Shown in pieces: positions 13,133 through 22,028 of a DNA stretch of 38,411 bases. Numbering within the stretch: position 1 is the first letter of the stretch; each line of letters opens with the position of its first letter. Location: the NCBI GenBank assembly GCA_934654815.1, contig CAKUGU010000023.1, positions 1-38,411 on the forward strand. Direction: 5' to 3'. The translations under genes were made by a program, and so were the position numbers. This DNA is from an uncultured Ellagibacter sp. (GTDB lineage Bacteria; Actinomycetota; Coriobacteriia; Coriobacteriales; Eggerthellaceae). Below the pieces are notes generated by a model. The model ran no database searches. It saw nothing but the letters and a program-made list of their open reading frames with translations, and was not told where the DNA came from.

Positions 13133-15994
13133 TCAGTCGATCGTGATGCGATCAACCTCCACGGCGGCAAGCGCCTCCCGGCACAGGTCGCACCCGAGGC
13201 CCGCCTCGTGCCCTGCTCGGTTGAGGGTTACGATGCCGCGCTCGGCGGTGTAGGGAGGCTCGGTGACGTCGACGTCGAAGTAGCGCGAGGTCGAACCGAT
13301 GTCGCCCGGCATCACCACCTGGGGCAGCGCGCCGAACGCAGCATGCATCCGCTTCGAGATGCCCGTGTCGTACATGCCGCCCATCCACACCTCGCGGTTA
13401 CGACGGCGCGCCTCGCAGATGAAGCGCAGCGCAGGCTCGACGCCCCCGAACTTCGCCACCTTCACGGCGAAGCATCGCAGCTCAGGATGCGAAAGCGCCT
13501 CGTAGGCCTCGCGCGCGTTCACGAACGATTCGTCGAGGCACACGGGCGTGGCGATCGAGCGCTGCAGGTTCGCGAGGCGCGCGAACGGGTGCTGGCGGCC
13601 CTGCGCTCCGTGCAGCACGCGAAGGGGCTCCTCGATCCACGCGATGCGGAGCGCGTCGTATGCGCGAAGCTCTTCCAAGTCGCGGTCGGTGAAGCTCTGG
13701 TTCGCATCGAGCGTTACGATGAGCTGGGGAAACGTCTGGCGAACAGCTCGCACGGCGGCGAAGCTCCCCGGCGCGACCTTCAGCTTCACCCGTCGGTAGC
13801 CCGCCTCCACGCACTCTGCGACGGCGGCGACCGTGTCGTCGGGACTTCCCATACCCACCACGGCACCTGCGGCGACGGCCGTTTGCGCCGCGCCGCCCTC
13901 GCGACCGCCGGATGTGCCCGCCGCTCGCGGGAAGCGGTACGCGACCGCCCCGCCGCGTGCCTTCTCGATCGCGTCGTATTCTTCGGCGAGCAGGCGCCAC
14001 AGCGGCTTGCCCGTCGCCTTCCCGTAAAGGTCCCACATCGCCGGCTCGATCGCCCCGCACGCAAGCGGGTAGCGGTCGAGCCCGGGGATGGCACCGAGCG
14101 ATTCGCTCACCTCGCGCGGGTGCAGGAAAACCTGCGAGAGGATTTTCGGCGCGACGACCTCCCGCATGATCTCGAGATCCTGCTCGATCGTTTCGGGAAG
14201 GTACCAGTCGGTCGAGAACGCCACGCATTCGCCGAGACCGACGCGCCCTCGGCCATCGACGACCTCGACGATGACCGATTCGCGGCTATCGAGCGTCGCC
14301 TTCGCCGTGACGAACGGCTTCTTGAAGGGGATGCGCACCCGATGAAGAATGACTTTCACGATTTCGAGGCGCTCGTCGTAGGCAAGCTCGATCGAGGCGC
14401 GGTCGAGCTTGCCGATGCCCTTGCGGGGCAGCTCGTCGACCGCGAAGATCCGTTTCGGTTGGTAGATCTTCGAGAGGCTCCCCGAAAGCTGGTCGGACAC
14501 GGAACGGGCGAAGGCGTGATTGCCGGGCTGCGACGGGCTCGGCGGCGCCTGGCGGTGCGCGGGCGCTTTCCCCGGCCCGAGGTTCCTGCCGAAATGCGCA
14601 CCGCGGACCGGGCGCTCGAACGGGGAGGCCGCGCCATCGATCGGCTTCGGCGCCGCCTTCCCACGCTCGACGAACGCGACCGGGCGACGGCCCCACGCGG
14701 GATCAGGCGCACCGAACACATGCGCGTCGGCGACGCCGGGGACGCGCAGGAGCTTCTCGACGATTTCGGCGGGGTAGACGTTTTCCCCGCCGGACACGAA
14801 CATGTCCGAGGTCCGCTCCTTCACGTAGATCTTGCCACCCGCAAGCGCCGCGGTATCGCCCGTGAGGAAGAACCCATCGACGGTGAAGGCGGCCCGCGCG
14901 TTCAAGTAATTCGAAAACACGCCGGGGCCCTGCACGGCCAACCGCCCGTACCCCGATGGGTCGGCATCGACGATGCGCGCATGATAGCCGGGCAATAGCG
15001 ACAGGCCGCCGTCGAACGCGCCGTCTATCAGGGTGTTCGCAATCTGGCTGCACGTTTCCGTCATACCGTAGCTTGCGTAGACGCGCCCGCCGACGCGATA
15101 TGCCCGTTCCACCGTGCTCGCATTGAGCGCCGCCCCGCCGAGCAATATGCACCGATAATGGGACAGAAGCGACCCGTCGGAATCGACGGCGAGCATATCC
15201 TGAAGCATCTTGTCGACGACCGAGACGTGAGTCGCGCCGACGAGCGCGGCATCAGCGAGAACGCGCGCCGCATCGAAATGCGCGTAGAGGCGAAACGGCG
15301 TCTGGTTGGCGACGCTACGCGCGACGACCTCGAACCCGCCGATGTGGTACAGCGGCAAGACGGCCTGCCACATGCCGCTCCCACGCACGGAAAGCGACCC
15401 GTTCGACGCGGCGGCGGCAGCCATGAGCTTGCGCCAGGTAAGGGGGACCGCCTTGGGCTTGCCCGTGGTGCCGGACGTGAACATGATAAGCGCGCGGGCC
15501 TCGTCGTCGAACAGATGCGCTTCGTGCTCGGCGAAATGCGTCGCCTCGTCTTCGGCGTCTTGCTTCGCCCCCATGATCGGACGATGCCCCCGCGGCTGGG
15601 CGCCCTCACCCGACAAGGCGGCGACGGCGTGCGAGACGAGCGCGCGGGCACGGGCTTCGTCGATGCGGCAGGTTACGCGAAGCCCCTGCGCCTCGAGATC
15701 GAACACGCGCGAGAGCTTCTCCGACGCGGTGAGACGGTTGTTGAGAGCCACGAGCGTGAACCCGCCGTACCCGGCAGCCAGAACGAGCAGCACGAATTCG
15801 GGACAGTTCGGCAAATCGACCGACACGCAGTCGCCCCGATGCACGCCTTTGCCGCGCAACCGGCGCGCGATCTGAGCCGCAAGAAGCCGCGTTCTCCGAT
15901 AGGTGAACAGGTGCTCGGTCCCGTCGTTTTCGATGAACGCGAAGAAAGCCCCGTTGGGGTTTGCCTTTGCTGTGCTTTCAAAAGCGCTGATCAT
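13133..15994 (-). CDS. menE-menC: Fused o-succinylbenzoyl-CoA synthetase / o-succinylbenzoate synthase (MenE-MenC)
   Basis: One uninterrupted frame of 953 residues holds two menaquinone enzymes. Residues 1-545 are MenE, an acyl-adenylate-forming ligase activating o-succinylbenzoate with ATP and CoA. It has the P-loop MFTSGTTGKPKA, YGMTETC, the FLTGDTA motif, ERTSDMFVSGGENVYP and the catalytic lysine in GKLDR. Residues from about 546 are MenC, an enolase-superfamily dehydratase making o-succinylbenzoate. It has K-L-K, LDANQ, IEEP, LDES and KVAKFGG, so the base lysines and metal ligands are all present. An unusual low-complexity insert of about 50 residues (445-498, Pro/Gly/Arg-rich) interrupts the small MenE C-terminal domain. 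The ATG at 15994 matches the expected MenE N-terminus but has a poor ribosome site; the frame runs open upstream across menB. A GTG at 14359 could restart MenC alone, but no stop separates the two enzymes. Confidence 0.9.
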   Translation of the reverse strand: MISAFESTAKANPNGAFFAFIENDGTEHLFTYRRTRLLAAQIARRLRGKGVHRGDCVSVDLPNCPEFVLLVLAAGYGGFTLVALNNRLTASEKLSRVFDLEAQGLRVTCRIDEARARALVSHAVAALSGEGAQPRGHRPIMGAKQDAEDEATHFAEHEAHLFDDEARALIMFTSGTTGKPKAVPLTWRKLMAAAAASNGSLSVRGSGMWQAVLPLYHIGGFEVVARSVANQTPFRLYAHFDAARVLADAALVGATHVSVVDKMLQDMLAVDSDGSLLSHYRCILLGGAALNASTVERAYRVGGRVYASYGMTETCSQIANTLIDGAFDGGLSLLPGYHARIVDADPSGYGRLAVQGPGVFSNYLNARAAFTVDGFFLTGDTAALAGGKIYVKERTSDMFVSGGENVYPAEIVEKLLRVPGVADAHVFGAPDPAWGRRPVAFVERGKAAPKPIDGAASPFERPVRGAHFGRNLGPGKAPAHRQAPPSPSQPGNHAFARSVSDQLSGSLSKIYQPKRIFAVDELPRKGIGKLDRASIELAYDERLEIVKVILHRVRIPFKKPFVTAKATLDSRESVIVEVVDGRGRVGLGECVAFSTDWYLPETIEQDLEIMREVVAPKILSQVFLHPREVSESLGAIPGLDRYPLACGAIEPAMWDLYGKATGKPLWRLLAEEYDAIEKARGGAVAYRFPRAAGTSGGREGGAAQTAVAAGAVVGMGSPDDTVAAVAECVEAGYRRVKLKVAPGSFAAVRAVRQTFPQLIVTLDANQSFTDRDLEELRAYDALRIAWIEEPLRVLHGAQGRQHPFARLANLQRSIATPVCLDESFVNAREAYEALSHPELRCFAVKVAKFGGVEPALRFICEARRRNREVWMGGMYDTGISKRMHAAFGALPQVVMPGDIGSTSRYFDVDVTEPPYTAERGIVTLNRAGHEAGLGCDLCREALAAVEVDRITID

Positions 15995-16077
15995 CAGGTG
16001 AAACGCTCGCCGTTCTCTTCGGAAATGCCGTGGTGCGGGAAAAGCCGGCCCGCTCTCACCGAGCCGGCGACGCGCCC

Positions 16078-16917
16078 TTAGGGGAACTTCGAATACTGGG
16101 TGAAGTCGGGGGCGCGCTTTTCCTTGAACGCGTCGCGGCCTTCCTTCGCCTCGTCGGTGGTGTAGTACAGAAGCGTGGCGTCGCCGGCGAGCTGCTGGAT
16201 GCCCGCAAGCCCGTCGGTCGCGGCGTTGAAACTCGCCTTCATGAAGCGCAGCGCCGTCGGCGAGAACTGCAGCATCTCGCGCGCCCATGACACGCATTCC
16301 GCTTCGAGGTCGTCGAAGGGGACGACCTTGTTCACGAGCCCCATCTCGAGCGCCTCGACAGCCGTGTACTGGCGGCAGAGGTACCAGATCTCGCGAGCCT
16401 TCTTCTGCCCCACGACGTTCGCGAGGTAGCCCGCGCCGTATCCCGCGTCGAAGCTGCCCACCTTGGGGCCGGTCTGGCCGAACTTGGCGGTTTCGGCCGC
16501 GATGGAAAGGTCGCACAGAAGGTGCAGCACGTGTCCACCGCCGATGGCGTAGCCGTTCACCATGGCGATGACGGGCTTGGGGACCACGCGGATGAGACGC
16601 TGCAAATCGAGCACGTTCAGGCGGGGGATGCTATCCTCGCCGACGTAGCCGCCGTTGCCGCGGATCTTCTGATCGCCGCCCGAGCAGAACGCCTCGTCCT
16701 CGTGGCGTCCATGGTGGTTGGCGCCCGTGAGAATGATGACGCCGATCGACGCATCGTCGCGCGCGACCGTGAACGCATCGTACATCTCGTTCACGGTAAG
16801 CGGGGTGAACGCGTTGCGCCGTTCGGGGCGGTTGATGGTGATCTTCGCGATACCGTCGGTGGTTTCATAGATGATCTCGCGATATTGCTTCGCAACATGC
16901 CATTCGATGTCGCTCAT
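16078..16917 (-). CDS. menB: 1,4-dihydroxy-2-naphthoyl-CoA synthase (MenB)
   Basis: This 279-residue crotonase-fold enzyme closes the second ring of the naphthoquinone, turning o-succinylbenzoyl-CoA into DHNA-CoA in the cytosol. The oxyanion-hole regions appear as FCSGGDQ and [11 protein letters not shown]. The diagnostic active-site segment reads [14 protein letters not shown]. The Gly in QTGP, where the mycobacterial type has Asp, puts it in the bicarbonate-dependent type I group like the E. coli enzyme. The C-terminal [13 protein letters not shown] is also typical. AAAGGAC lies just before the ATG. It is followed after 83 bases by menE-menC and preceded by menH on the same strand. Confidence 0.97.
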   Translation of the reverse strand: MSDIEWHVAKQYREIIYETTDGIAKITINRPERRNAFTPLTVNEMYDAFTVARDDASIGVIILTGANHHGRHEDEAFCSGGDQKIRGNGGYVGEDSIPRLNVLDLQRLIRVVPKPVIAMVNGYAIGGGHVLHLLCDLSIAAETAKFGQTGPKVGSFDAGYGAGYLANVVGQKKAREIWYLCRQYTAVEALEMGLVNKVVPFDDLEAECVSWAREMLQFSPTALRFMKASFNAATDGLAGIQQLAGDATLLYYTTDEAKEGRDAFKEKRAPDFTQYSKFP

Positions 16918-17028
16918 GGGCGTCCTTTCCGCGACGGGGTTGAAGGGATTTCGCCCATGGTAACGCGGACGGCGCGTTTGCGGAACCCGGGCAGGCGATT
17001 ATGCGCGGAAAGAGGAGAAGCGCCTGCT

Positions 17029-18030
17029 TCAGGATGCGGCCGGCGGACGATTTTCCGCAACGTCGAGCAGCTTCGATGCGAACGCTTCCGGTTGCTCGAG
17101 GTGAATGTTGTGCCCGGCGCCCTCCATGATGCGCACGTCGACGGCACGGGCGGTGTCGCCTGCGAGGGACTTGGCGACGGCTCGATACTTCGCGTCGAGC
17201 GCGCCCGCCAGGTATGCTACCGGCACGCCCGCTTCGACGAGTGCCCGCAACGCGCGAACCGCTTCAGGGCGAACAGGCATCGCCTGCGCGCCCGCGCACT
17301 CGAACGTGAGGGCGAGCGCGTTCGCGTCGTTCGAGAGGCGCTCGGCCGAGACTTCCGCGCGCGTTTCGGCATCAAGCGCCTTCTGGCTTTCGAACAGGGA
17401 AAGCGACTCCCAGTACCTCATGAACGGGGCGACGCCCTCCTCGCGCAGGCGGGCCGCCCACCCGGCGTTGCGCTTCGCAAACGCGGCGCGCTCGGCCGAA
17501 TCCGCAGGTCCAAGCCCTGCCGATTCGAGCACGAGAGCGCGAAAGGGCACGCTGGCGCGCTTGCTCGATGGGATTTCGAGAGCGCGCCGGCGCCCCGTCG
17601 GGCAATCGCCGGATAGAGCATCGCAGAAATGCCCCGGCGCGGTTCCGCCGGCAACGCGCTGCGCCGCGCAAAGGGCCACACGCCCTCCCATGGAATAGCC
17701 GACAAGCACAGGACGCGCGGCCTCGACCTGCGCGACAGCCTCGCAGAACGCGAGCACCGCTTGGGCTTGGAAGTCGATGTCGTAGAAGCGCGCAGAATCG
17801 GGGCGATCGCTTTCGCCGTGCCCCATCAGGTCGAGCGCGTAGACGTTCGCACGCGCCTCGCTGGCCAGCGCGGGCGCGATGCGATTCCACGAGCACGCGT
17901 TTTGCGCAAACCCATGCACCAGGACGAATGGCGAGCCAACCCGCTGTCCCACCGGCGTCGTGCTCGCCGCCCACGTTCTCACGCCGAAACGCACGTCCTC
18001 GAAGTCGAAATGTCCCGCTCCGCTTAGCAT
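17029..18030 (-). CDS. menH: Alpha/beta hydrolase, probable MenH (SHCHC synthase)
   Basis: This 333-residue alpha/beta hydrolase lies between menD and menB, and most likely eliminates pyruvate from SEPHCHC to give SHCHC. VLVHGFAQNACSW forms the oxyanion loop. VGYSMGGR carries the nucleophilic Ser. An Asp follows in AYLAGALDAKY, and GAGHNIHLEQPEAF holds the catalytic His with the MenH-like HLEQP context. It is about 60-80 residues longer than usual MenH. Much of the excess is a Pro/Gly/Cys-containing insert after GGRVALCAAQ. Start at the ATG 18030, with a GGAAGGGCGG stretch upstream. The promoter-like element at 18094-18118 lies about 60 bases before it. Function rests on context as much as motifs, since MenH resembles many other hydrolases. 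Confidence 0.82.
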   Translation of the reverse strand: MLSGAGHFDFEDVRFGVRTWAASTTPVGQRVGSPFVLVHGFAQNACSWNRIAPALASEARANVYALDLMGHGESDRPDSARFYDIDFQAQAVLAFCEAVAQVEAARPVLVGYSMGGRVALCAAQRVAGGTAPGHFCDALSGDCPTGRRRALEIPSSKRASVPFRALVLESAGLGPADSAERAAFAKRNAGWAARLREEGVAPFMRYWESLSLFESQKALDAETRAEVSAERLSNDANALALTFECAGAQAMPVRPEAVRALRALVEAGVPVAYLAGALDAKYRAVAKSLAGDTARAVDVRIMEGAGHNIHLEQPEAFASKLLDVAENRPPAAS

Positions 18031-18093
18031 GCCACCGCCCTTCCATCGCTTTCGTCCTTAATCGTTCCCCATCTTCTGCAAAATTGCCGCGCC

Positions 18094-18258
18094 GTGGACA
18101 TTTTAGTCCGATTTGCGAATTCGAGTCCGCAAGCTCGGTAGATGCCGGAACCATCGGAAAGCCCGGACCTGGGATTATGGAAGTAGTCTTTCCCGCCCTT
18201 CCCTTTTCTACGAGCAAGACGGATCTTCGCGACTCGCAAATCGAGCTAAAATGTCCAC
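18094..18258. repeat. Inverted duplicated promoter-like element between menH and nfo
   Basis: Two 25-base copies, 18094-18118 and 18234-18258, are inverted and differ at only two adjacent positions. A 115-base spacer separates them. Weaker similarity continues inward for about another 25 bases in each arm. Each copy contains TAAAAT, a -10-like hexamer, oriented outward toward menH (18105-18100, minus) and nfo (18247-18252, plus). The first copy also contains the palindrome GGAC-TAAAAT-GTCC. Neither copy has a recognisable -35. It may be a shared operator/promoter or a dispersed repeat family. Confidence 0.75.
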
Positions 18259-18279
18259 GAAGCAGCAGAAAGGACGCAT

Positions 18280-19116
18280 ATGCTCACCATCGGATGCCAC
18301 CTGTCGGTCGCGAAGGGATTTCTCGCCATGGCGAAGTCGGCCGCGTCGATCGACGCCAACACGTTCCAGTTCTTCACGCGCAACCCGCGCGGCGGGAAGG
18401 CGAAGGCCATCGACCCCGCCGATATGAAAGCGTTCCACGAATACGCCGCCGAGCACGGCATCACTCGCATCCTCGCGCATGCGCCCTACACGCTGAACCC
18501 CTGCTCGAAGAACCCCGATACGCGCGAATTCGCACGTCAAACGCTTGCCGAAGACCTCGCTCGCATGGAAGAAACGCCTGGTCAACTCTATAACATGCAT
18601 CCCGGCAGCCACACCGGCCAAGGAACGGAAGCTGGGATAGAGATGATCGCCGAGACGTTGAACGAGGTGCTGCGCCCCGAACAGACAACCACGCTCCTCC
18701 TCGAAACGATGGCGGGAAAAGGAAGCGAGGTTGGGCGCACGTTCGAGGAGATCGCCGACATCATCGACCGCGTCGAGATCGATTCGCATGTGGGCGTGTG
18801 CCTCGACACGTGCCACGTGTGGGACGCGGGCTACGACATCGCCGGTGACCTCGACGGCGTGCTCGACGAGTTCGACCAAGTCATCGGGCTCGATCGACTC
18901 CGTGCGATTCACCTGAACGACAGCCTGAACCCCTGCGGCGCGCATAAGGACCGCCATGCGCGCCTCGGCGAAGGGCATATCGGGCTTCAGGCCCTACTCG
19001 CCGTGACGCAGCACCCCGACCTGCGCGATTTGCCGTTCTACCTGGAAACGCCCAACGACACCCTCGCCGGATACGCGGCGGAGATCGCCACCGTGCGGGA
19101 AGCGGCGGGCGAATAG
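18280..19116 (+). CDS. nfo: Deoxyribonuclease IV (AP endonuclease Nfo)
   Basis: This 278-residue TIM-barrel nuclease incises DNA 5' to abasic sites in base excision repair. The length matches the family. The metal ligands can be followed in order: CHLSVAKG (His), AHAPYTLN (His), NMHPGSHTG (His), [10 protein letters not shown] (Glu), [13 protein letters not shown] (Asp, His), IHLNDS (His), [13 protein letters not shown] (Asp, His) and YLETP (Glu). The trinuclear zinc site is therefore complete. AAAGGA precedes the ATG. It is a single plus-strand gene inside the minus-strand menaquinone region, divergent from menH and convergent with menD. It shares the inverted promoter-like element with menH. 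Confidence 0.97.
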   Translation: MLTIGCHLSVAKGFLAMAKSAASIDANTFQFFTRNPRGGKAKAIDPADMKAFHEYAAEHGITRILAHAPYTLNPCSKNPDTREFARQTLAEDLARMEETPGQLYNMHPGSHTGQGTEAGIEMIAETLNEVLRPEQTTTLLLETMAGKGSEVGRTFEEIADIIDRVEIDSHVGVCLDTCHVWDAGYDIAGDLDGVLDEFDQVIGLDRLRAIHLNDSLNPCGAHKDRHARLGEGHIGLQALLAVTQHPDLRDLPFYLETPNDTLAGYAAEIATVREAAGE

Positions 19117-19179
19117 CCGCCGACGACGGACGGGGAGCAAAGGCGGGGAGATGGGCAGGCCCCCCGCTCATGGCGCTTG

Positions 19180-21042
19180 CTACTGGTAAGAACGGTAGCG
19201 GTCCTTCAGGCGTTTGAGCGGCAGCTTCACTTCGATGAGCGTGATGCCCGGAATGCCGAGGAAATCGCCATAGACCTGGGCGAATTCGTCGGGCGTCGAT
19301 GCCACGCGGTACGGCACGTTGAAGGCGCGCGCCGCATGCTCGAAGCAGATGTCCTGAGGAGCCGAGAAGAGGCGCTCGAAGTACGGCTCGTCGGACGCCT
19401 GCGGGAGCATTTCAAAAACGCCGCCGCCGTTGTTGTTCAGAAGCACCACGACGATGCTCGGGGCGGTCTCACCCCGCTCGGCCGCAACCTGCAGAAGCTC
19501 GCGCTGCAAAGCCAGCGCGCCGATGTCGTGTTGAAGCGTGAAATCCCCGGTTAGAAACGTCGTTTGCGCGAAGTGCCGCGATACACCCAACGCGGTGGAG
19601 ACCGTGCCGTCAATGCCGTTGAGACCGCGGTTGCAGAGCACGGCGACGTTCTTCTCGCGTTTCGTGTAGAAGGTGTCGATTGCTCGGACGGCCATGGAAT
19701 TCGCCGAGAACACGCATGACCCCTCGGGAGTACGCTCCATGATCGCGCGTACGAAAGCGCCTTCAGGGGCGATACCGTCCTGCCCGCACGCGCGCGGCCA
19801 CGTCGATGCATCGTCGACGCGCTCGATGCGCTCACGCTCCTCATCGTTCGCCTTCGCCCAGGCGCGTAGGAAACCCCGCTGCGCCTCGCTCGGCTGGAAG
19901 GCGTCCGACCCCCCATTCGACGCCGCCGACGCGAGGGCGCGCACGAACTCGAGCGGCGAGAGCGCTGCGAACAAGTCGGTGCCGTAGTTGAAATCGCGCG
20001 TCTGACCAGCGTCGACGACAATCCCCACCGGCCGTTTGGCGCCGAGTGCCCGCACGCACCGCTTCGAGATGGGATAGCGCCCGAAGCGCACGATGACGTC
20101 GGGCAGGGGGCAATCGTCGCGGCCGAACACGTTGCCGTAGTTGTCGATGACGACCCCGGAGGAAACCGAGCGCAGCCCCGAAAGCGGGTCGGCGAGGACG
20201 GGCAGACCGAATCGCTCCGCCCACAACGCAACCTCCCGCGCCTCGAACGCGGTTTCGCACGTTCCCTCGCCCGCGAGCACCAGCGCGCGGCCCGAGGCGA
20301 TCGCGCGTGCGACCCGCCCTACCTCCGAAGGCGCAAGCGAAGCCGTCGTCAGGGCCATGGGCGCATCGGGGAAAGCGGCGCCGCGGCCCGCGGAATACGC
20401 ACCCTGAACCGAGAAATCGGGCAGAAGCGGCTCGTCGAGGGGGAAGTTCGCCTGCACGGGCCCCGCCAGTTGGTCGCACCCGCGCGAGGCCACCTGCGCG
20501 CCCGCGCGGTCGTCGACGCGAGCCCCTTTCGGAAGCGCAGACACAACGAGCTCGCGCGCCGCCTGGCGGAAGAACGCGACGGCGCGCGGCGACTCTTCAG
20601 GAAGCGGCATCTGCACGAATCGGCGAACGTGCTCGCCGTACGCTTTTTCCTGGTCACAGGTTTGCGGCGCCCCGAGCCCCTGCAGATGCGGCGGCCGGTC
20701 GCCCGAAAGCACGATCAGGGGCACGCGCGAGCTTTCCGCCTCGAGCACCGCCGGGTAGTAGTTGGCGAGCGCCGTGCCCGACGTGCACACGAGCGCCACC
20801 GGGCGCCCCGACGCCTTGGCGAGCCCCAGCGCGAAGAAGCCCGCACTGCGCTCGTCGACATCGACGTACACCGCGAGGCGCTCGGGCTCGCGGCGGGAAA
20901 GCTCGAAGGCGCACACGGCGAGCGCGGTCGATCGCGAGCCGGGGCTCACCACCACCTCGCGGACGCCCCATGCGGAAAGCTCGTCGAAGAACACCGACAC
21001 GGCAAGCGCCGCCGCACGACGCGTTTCGTCTCCTTTTGCCAT
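19180..21042 (-). CDS. menD: SEPHCHC synthase (MenD)
   Basis: This 620-residue thiamine-diphosphate enzyme joins 2-oxoglutarate to isochorismate in menaquinone synthesis. The N-terminal VVVSPGSRSTALA and DERSAGFFALGLAKASGRP segments are MenD signatures. CTSGTALANYYPAVLEA follows, and SGDRPPHLQGLGAPQT is the conserved central motif. The diphosphate and metal site is GDFTLQHDIGAL near residue 500, followed by NNNGGGVFEMLPQ. It is somewhat longer than the usual 550-590 residues, with loop insertions around 180-230. The ATG at 21042 has AAAAGGGG before it. It is in line with, but not directly adjacent to, menF (upstream) and menH (downstream); nfo lies between menD and menH on the other strand. 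Confidence 0.97.
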   Translation of the reverse strand: MAKGDETRRAAALAVSVFFDELSAWGVREVVVSPGSRSTALAVCAFELSRREPERLAVYVDVDERSAGFFALGLAKASGRPVALVCTSGTALANYYPAVLEAESSRVPLIVLSGDRPPHLQGLGAPQTCDQEKAYGEHVRRFVQMPLPEESPRAVAFFRQAARELVVSALPKGARVDDRAGAQVASRGCDQLAGPVQANFPLDEPLLPDFSVQGAYSAGRGAAFPDAPMALTTASLAPSEVGRVARAIASGRALVLAGEGTCETAFEAREVALWAERFGLPVLADPLSGLRSVSSGVVIDNYGNVFGRDDCPLPDVIVRFGRYPISKRCVRALGAKRPVGIVVDAGQTRDFNYGTDLFAALSPLEFVRALASAASNGGSDAFQPSEAQRGFLRAWAKANDEERERIERVDDASTWPRACGQDGIAPEGAFVRAIMERTPEGSCVFSANSMAVRAIDTFYTKREKNVAVLCNRGLNGIDGTVSTALGVSRHFAQTTFLTGDFTLQHDIGALALQRELLQVAAERGETAPSIVVVLLNNNGGGVFEMLPQASDEPYFERLFSAPQDICFEHAARAFNVPYRVASTPDEFAQVYGDFLGIPGITLIEVKLPLKRLKDRYRSYQ

Positions 21043-21170
21043 CGAAACCCCTTTTCACCTGCGAAAATAAACTAGTCGACCCTAAGTCAGCCATACGTGA
21101 CGCAACAACCTCAAGCTGCGAGAAGGCCGCCCGGCATGGCGGCGCGCGCAGCCCTTTACCCTCGAAGCGG

Positions 21171-21176
21171 TATAAT
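21171..21176 (+). promoter_or_regulatory. -10 element (TATAAT) for the THEP1-like gene
   Basis: A consensus TATAAT lies 37 bases upstream of the ATG at 21214, in the divergent menD/NTPase region. No good -35 is spaced correctly. Confidence 0.4.
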
Positions 21177-21213
21177 CAGCCCGACGCCCCGAACGAAAGC
21201 GAGAACCTAAAGC

Positions 21214-21924
21214 ATGCTCTTCATACTGACAGGAGATATCCAGATAGGCAAGACGCGATGGCTCCTCGAGCTTACGCGCGAGCTCGCGCGCGACGGCGTC
21301 GCGTGCGCGGGCGTCATCGCGCCGGGCATATGGGTGCCCTCCGAAAACGGCGATGAAAACGGGTTCGAAAAGCTCGGCATCGAGAACGTGCTTTTGCCGC
21401 GAAACGAGCGCATCCCCTTCGCGACGAGACGCGACCTCGCGCTGGCCGACGGAACGCTCGACCCTTCAAGCCAAAGCGCCCGGATGAAGCTCGGCTGGGA
21501 GATATCCGACGCAGCGATCGCCCAGGTGAACGCCCACTTCGACGACCTTGCGAAAGCGGCGGGTGGTGGGAAGGCGCCGGAAGCGGAAACAGCGGGCGAG
21601 AAGGCGGCGGCAGGCGCGGACGGAACGCGCGGCACGGCAACGCCGGGCACAGTCGGCCCGTGCGCGGCGCACTCAGGTTGCCTGCTCGTCGTCGACGAGC
21701 TCGGACGGCTCGAGCTCCTGCGCGGCCAAGGGCTCACAAGCGCGCTCGCCCTCCTTGACGCGGGGCCTACGCCCGCGTTTCCCCATGCCCTCATCGTGGT
21801 GCGAGAAACGCTCATCGACCAGGCGCGGGAGCGATTCGCCAACGTCTGGGGCAATCCCGTCCCCATAGCGCCCAACGACAACGCGCGCCTCGCAGTGCGC
21901 CGCGCGTTCGGCCTTGACTCGTAG
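21214..21924 (+). CDS. THEP1-like P-loop NTPase (NTPase_1 family)
   Basis: This 236-residue protein looks like the nucleoside-triphosphatase THEP1/NTPase_1 family. The Walker A motif starts at residue 7 as GDIQIGKT, directly at the N-terminus as in that family. Walker B reads LLVVDELGRLEL, the family's DE-G-x-x-E-L pattern. The C-terminal RETLIDQARERF stretch is also compatible. An Ala/Gly/Glu-rich insert of about 40 residues (112-150) splits the two motifs and is probably disordered. It is an isolated plus-strand gene between menD and the ABC importer. Family members hydrolyse NTPs, but their physiological role is unclear. A GC hairpin at 21938-21976 ends the unit. Confidence 0.75.
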   Translation: MLFILTGDIQIGKTRWLLELTRELARDGVACAGVIAPGIWVPSENGDENGFEKLGIENVLLPRNERIPFATRRDLALADGTLDPSSQSARMKLGWEISDAAIAQVNAHFDDLAKAAGGGKAPEAETAGEKAAAGADGTRGTATPGTVGPCAAHSGCLLVVDELGRLELLRGQGLTSALALLDAGPTPAFPHALIVVRETLIDQARERFANVWGNPVPIAPNDNARLAVRRAFGLDS

Positions 21925-21937
21925 CGGTCCGAACACA

Positions 21938-21976
21938 GCGGGGGCCCGAAGCGCATCGTGCGCCTCGGGCCCCCGC
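21938..21976. terminator. Strong GC hairpin between convergent genes
   Basis: GCGGGGGCCCGA (21938-21949) pairs perfectly with TCGGGCCCCCGC (21965-21976), with an inner GCGC/GCGC stem. There is no T tract on either strand. It lies 14 bases past the NTPase stop and about 50 bases past the lipoprotein stop, so it may serve both. Confidence 0.5.
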
Positions 21977-22028
21977 GTTCCCACCGAAGCGCCGCAGCCG
22001 GCAAAACCAGAGCGGCGCGTCCGCCTTC

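Noticed and set aside
14300..14400. MenC as a separate gene starting at the GTG at 14359
   Set aside because: No stop codon ends MenE before it and no ribosome-binding sequence precedes the GTG, so a fusion is the simpler reading; an internal start cannot be fully excluded.
13208..14998. A long plus-strand open frame opposite menE-menC
   Set aside because: Composition is that of an antisense shadow; the minus strand encodes intact MenE and MenC motifs here.
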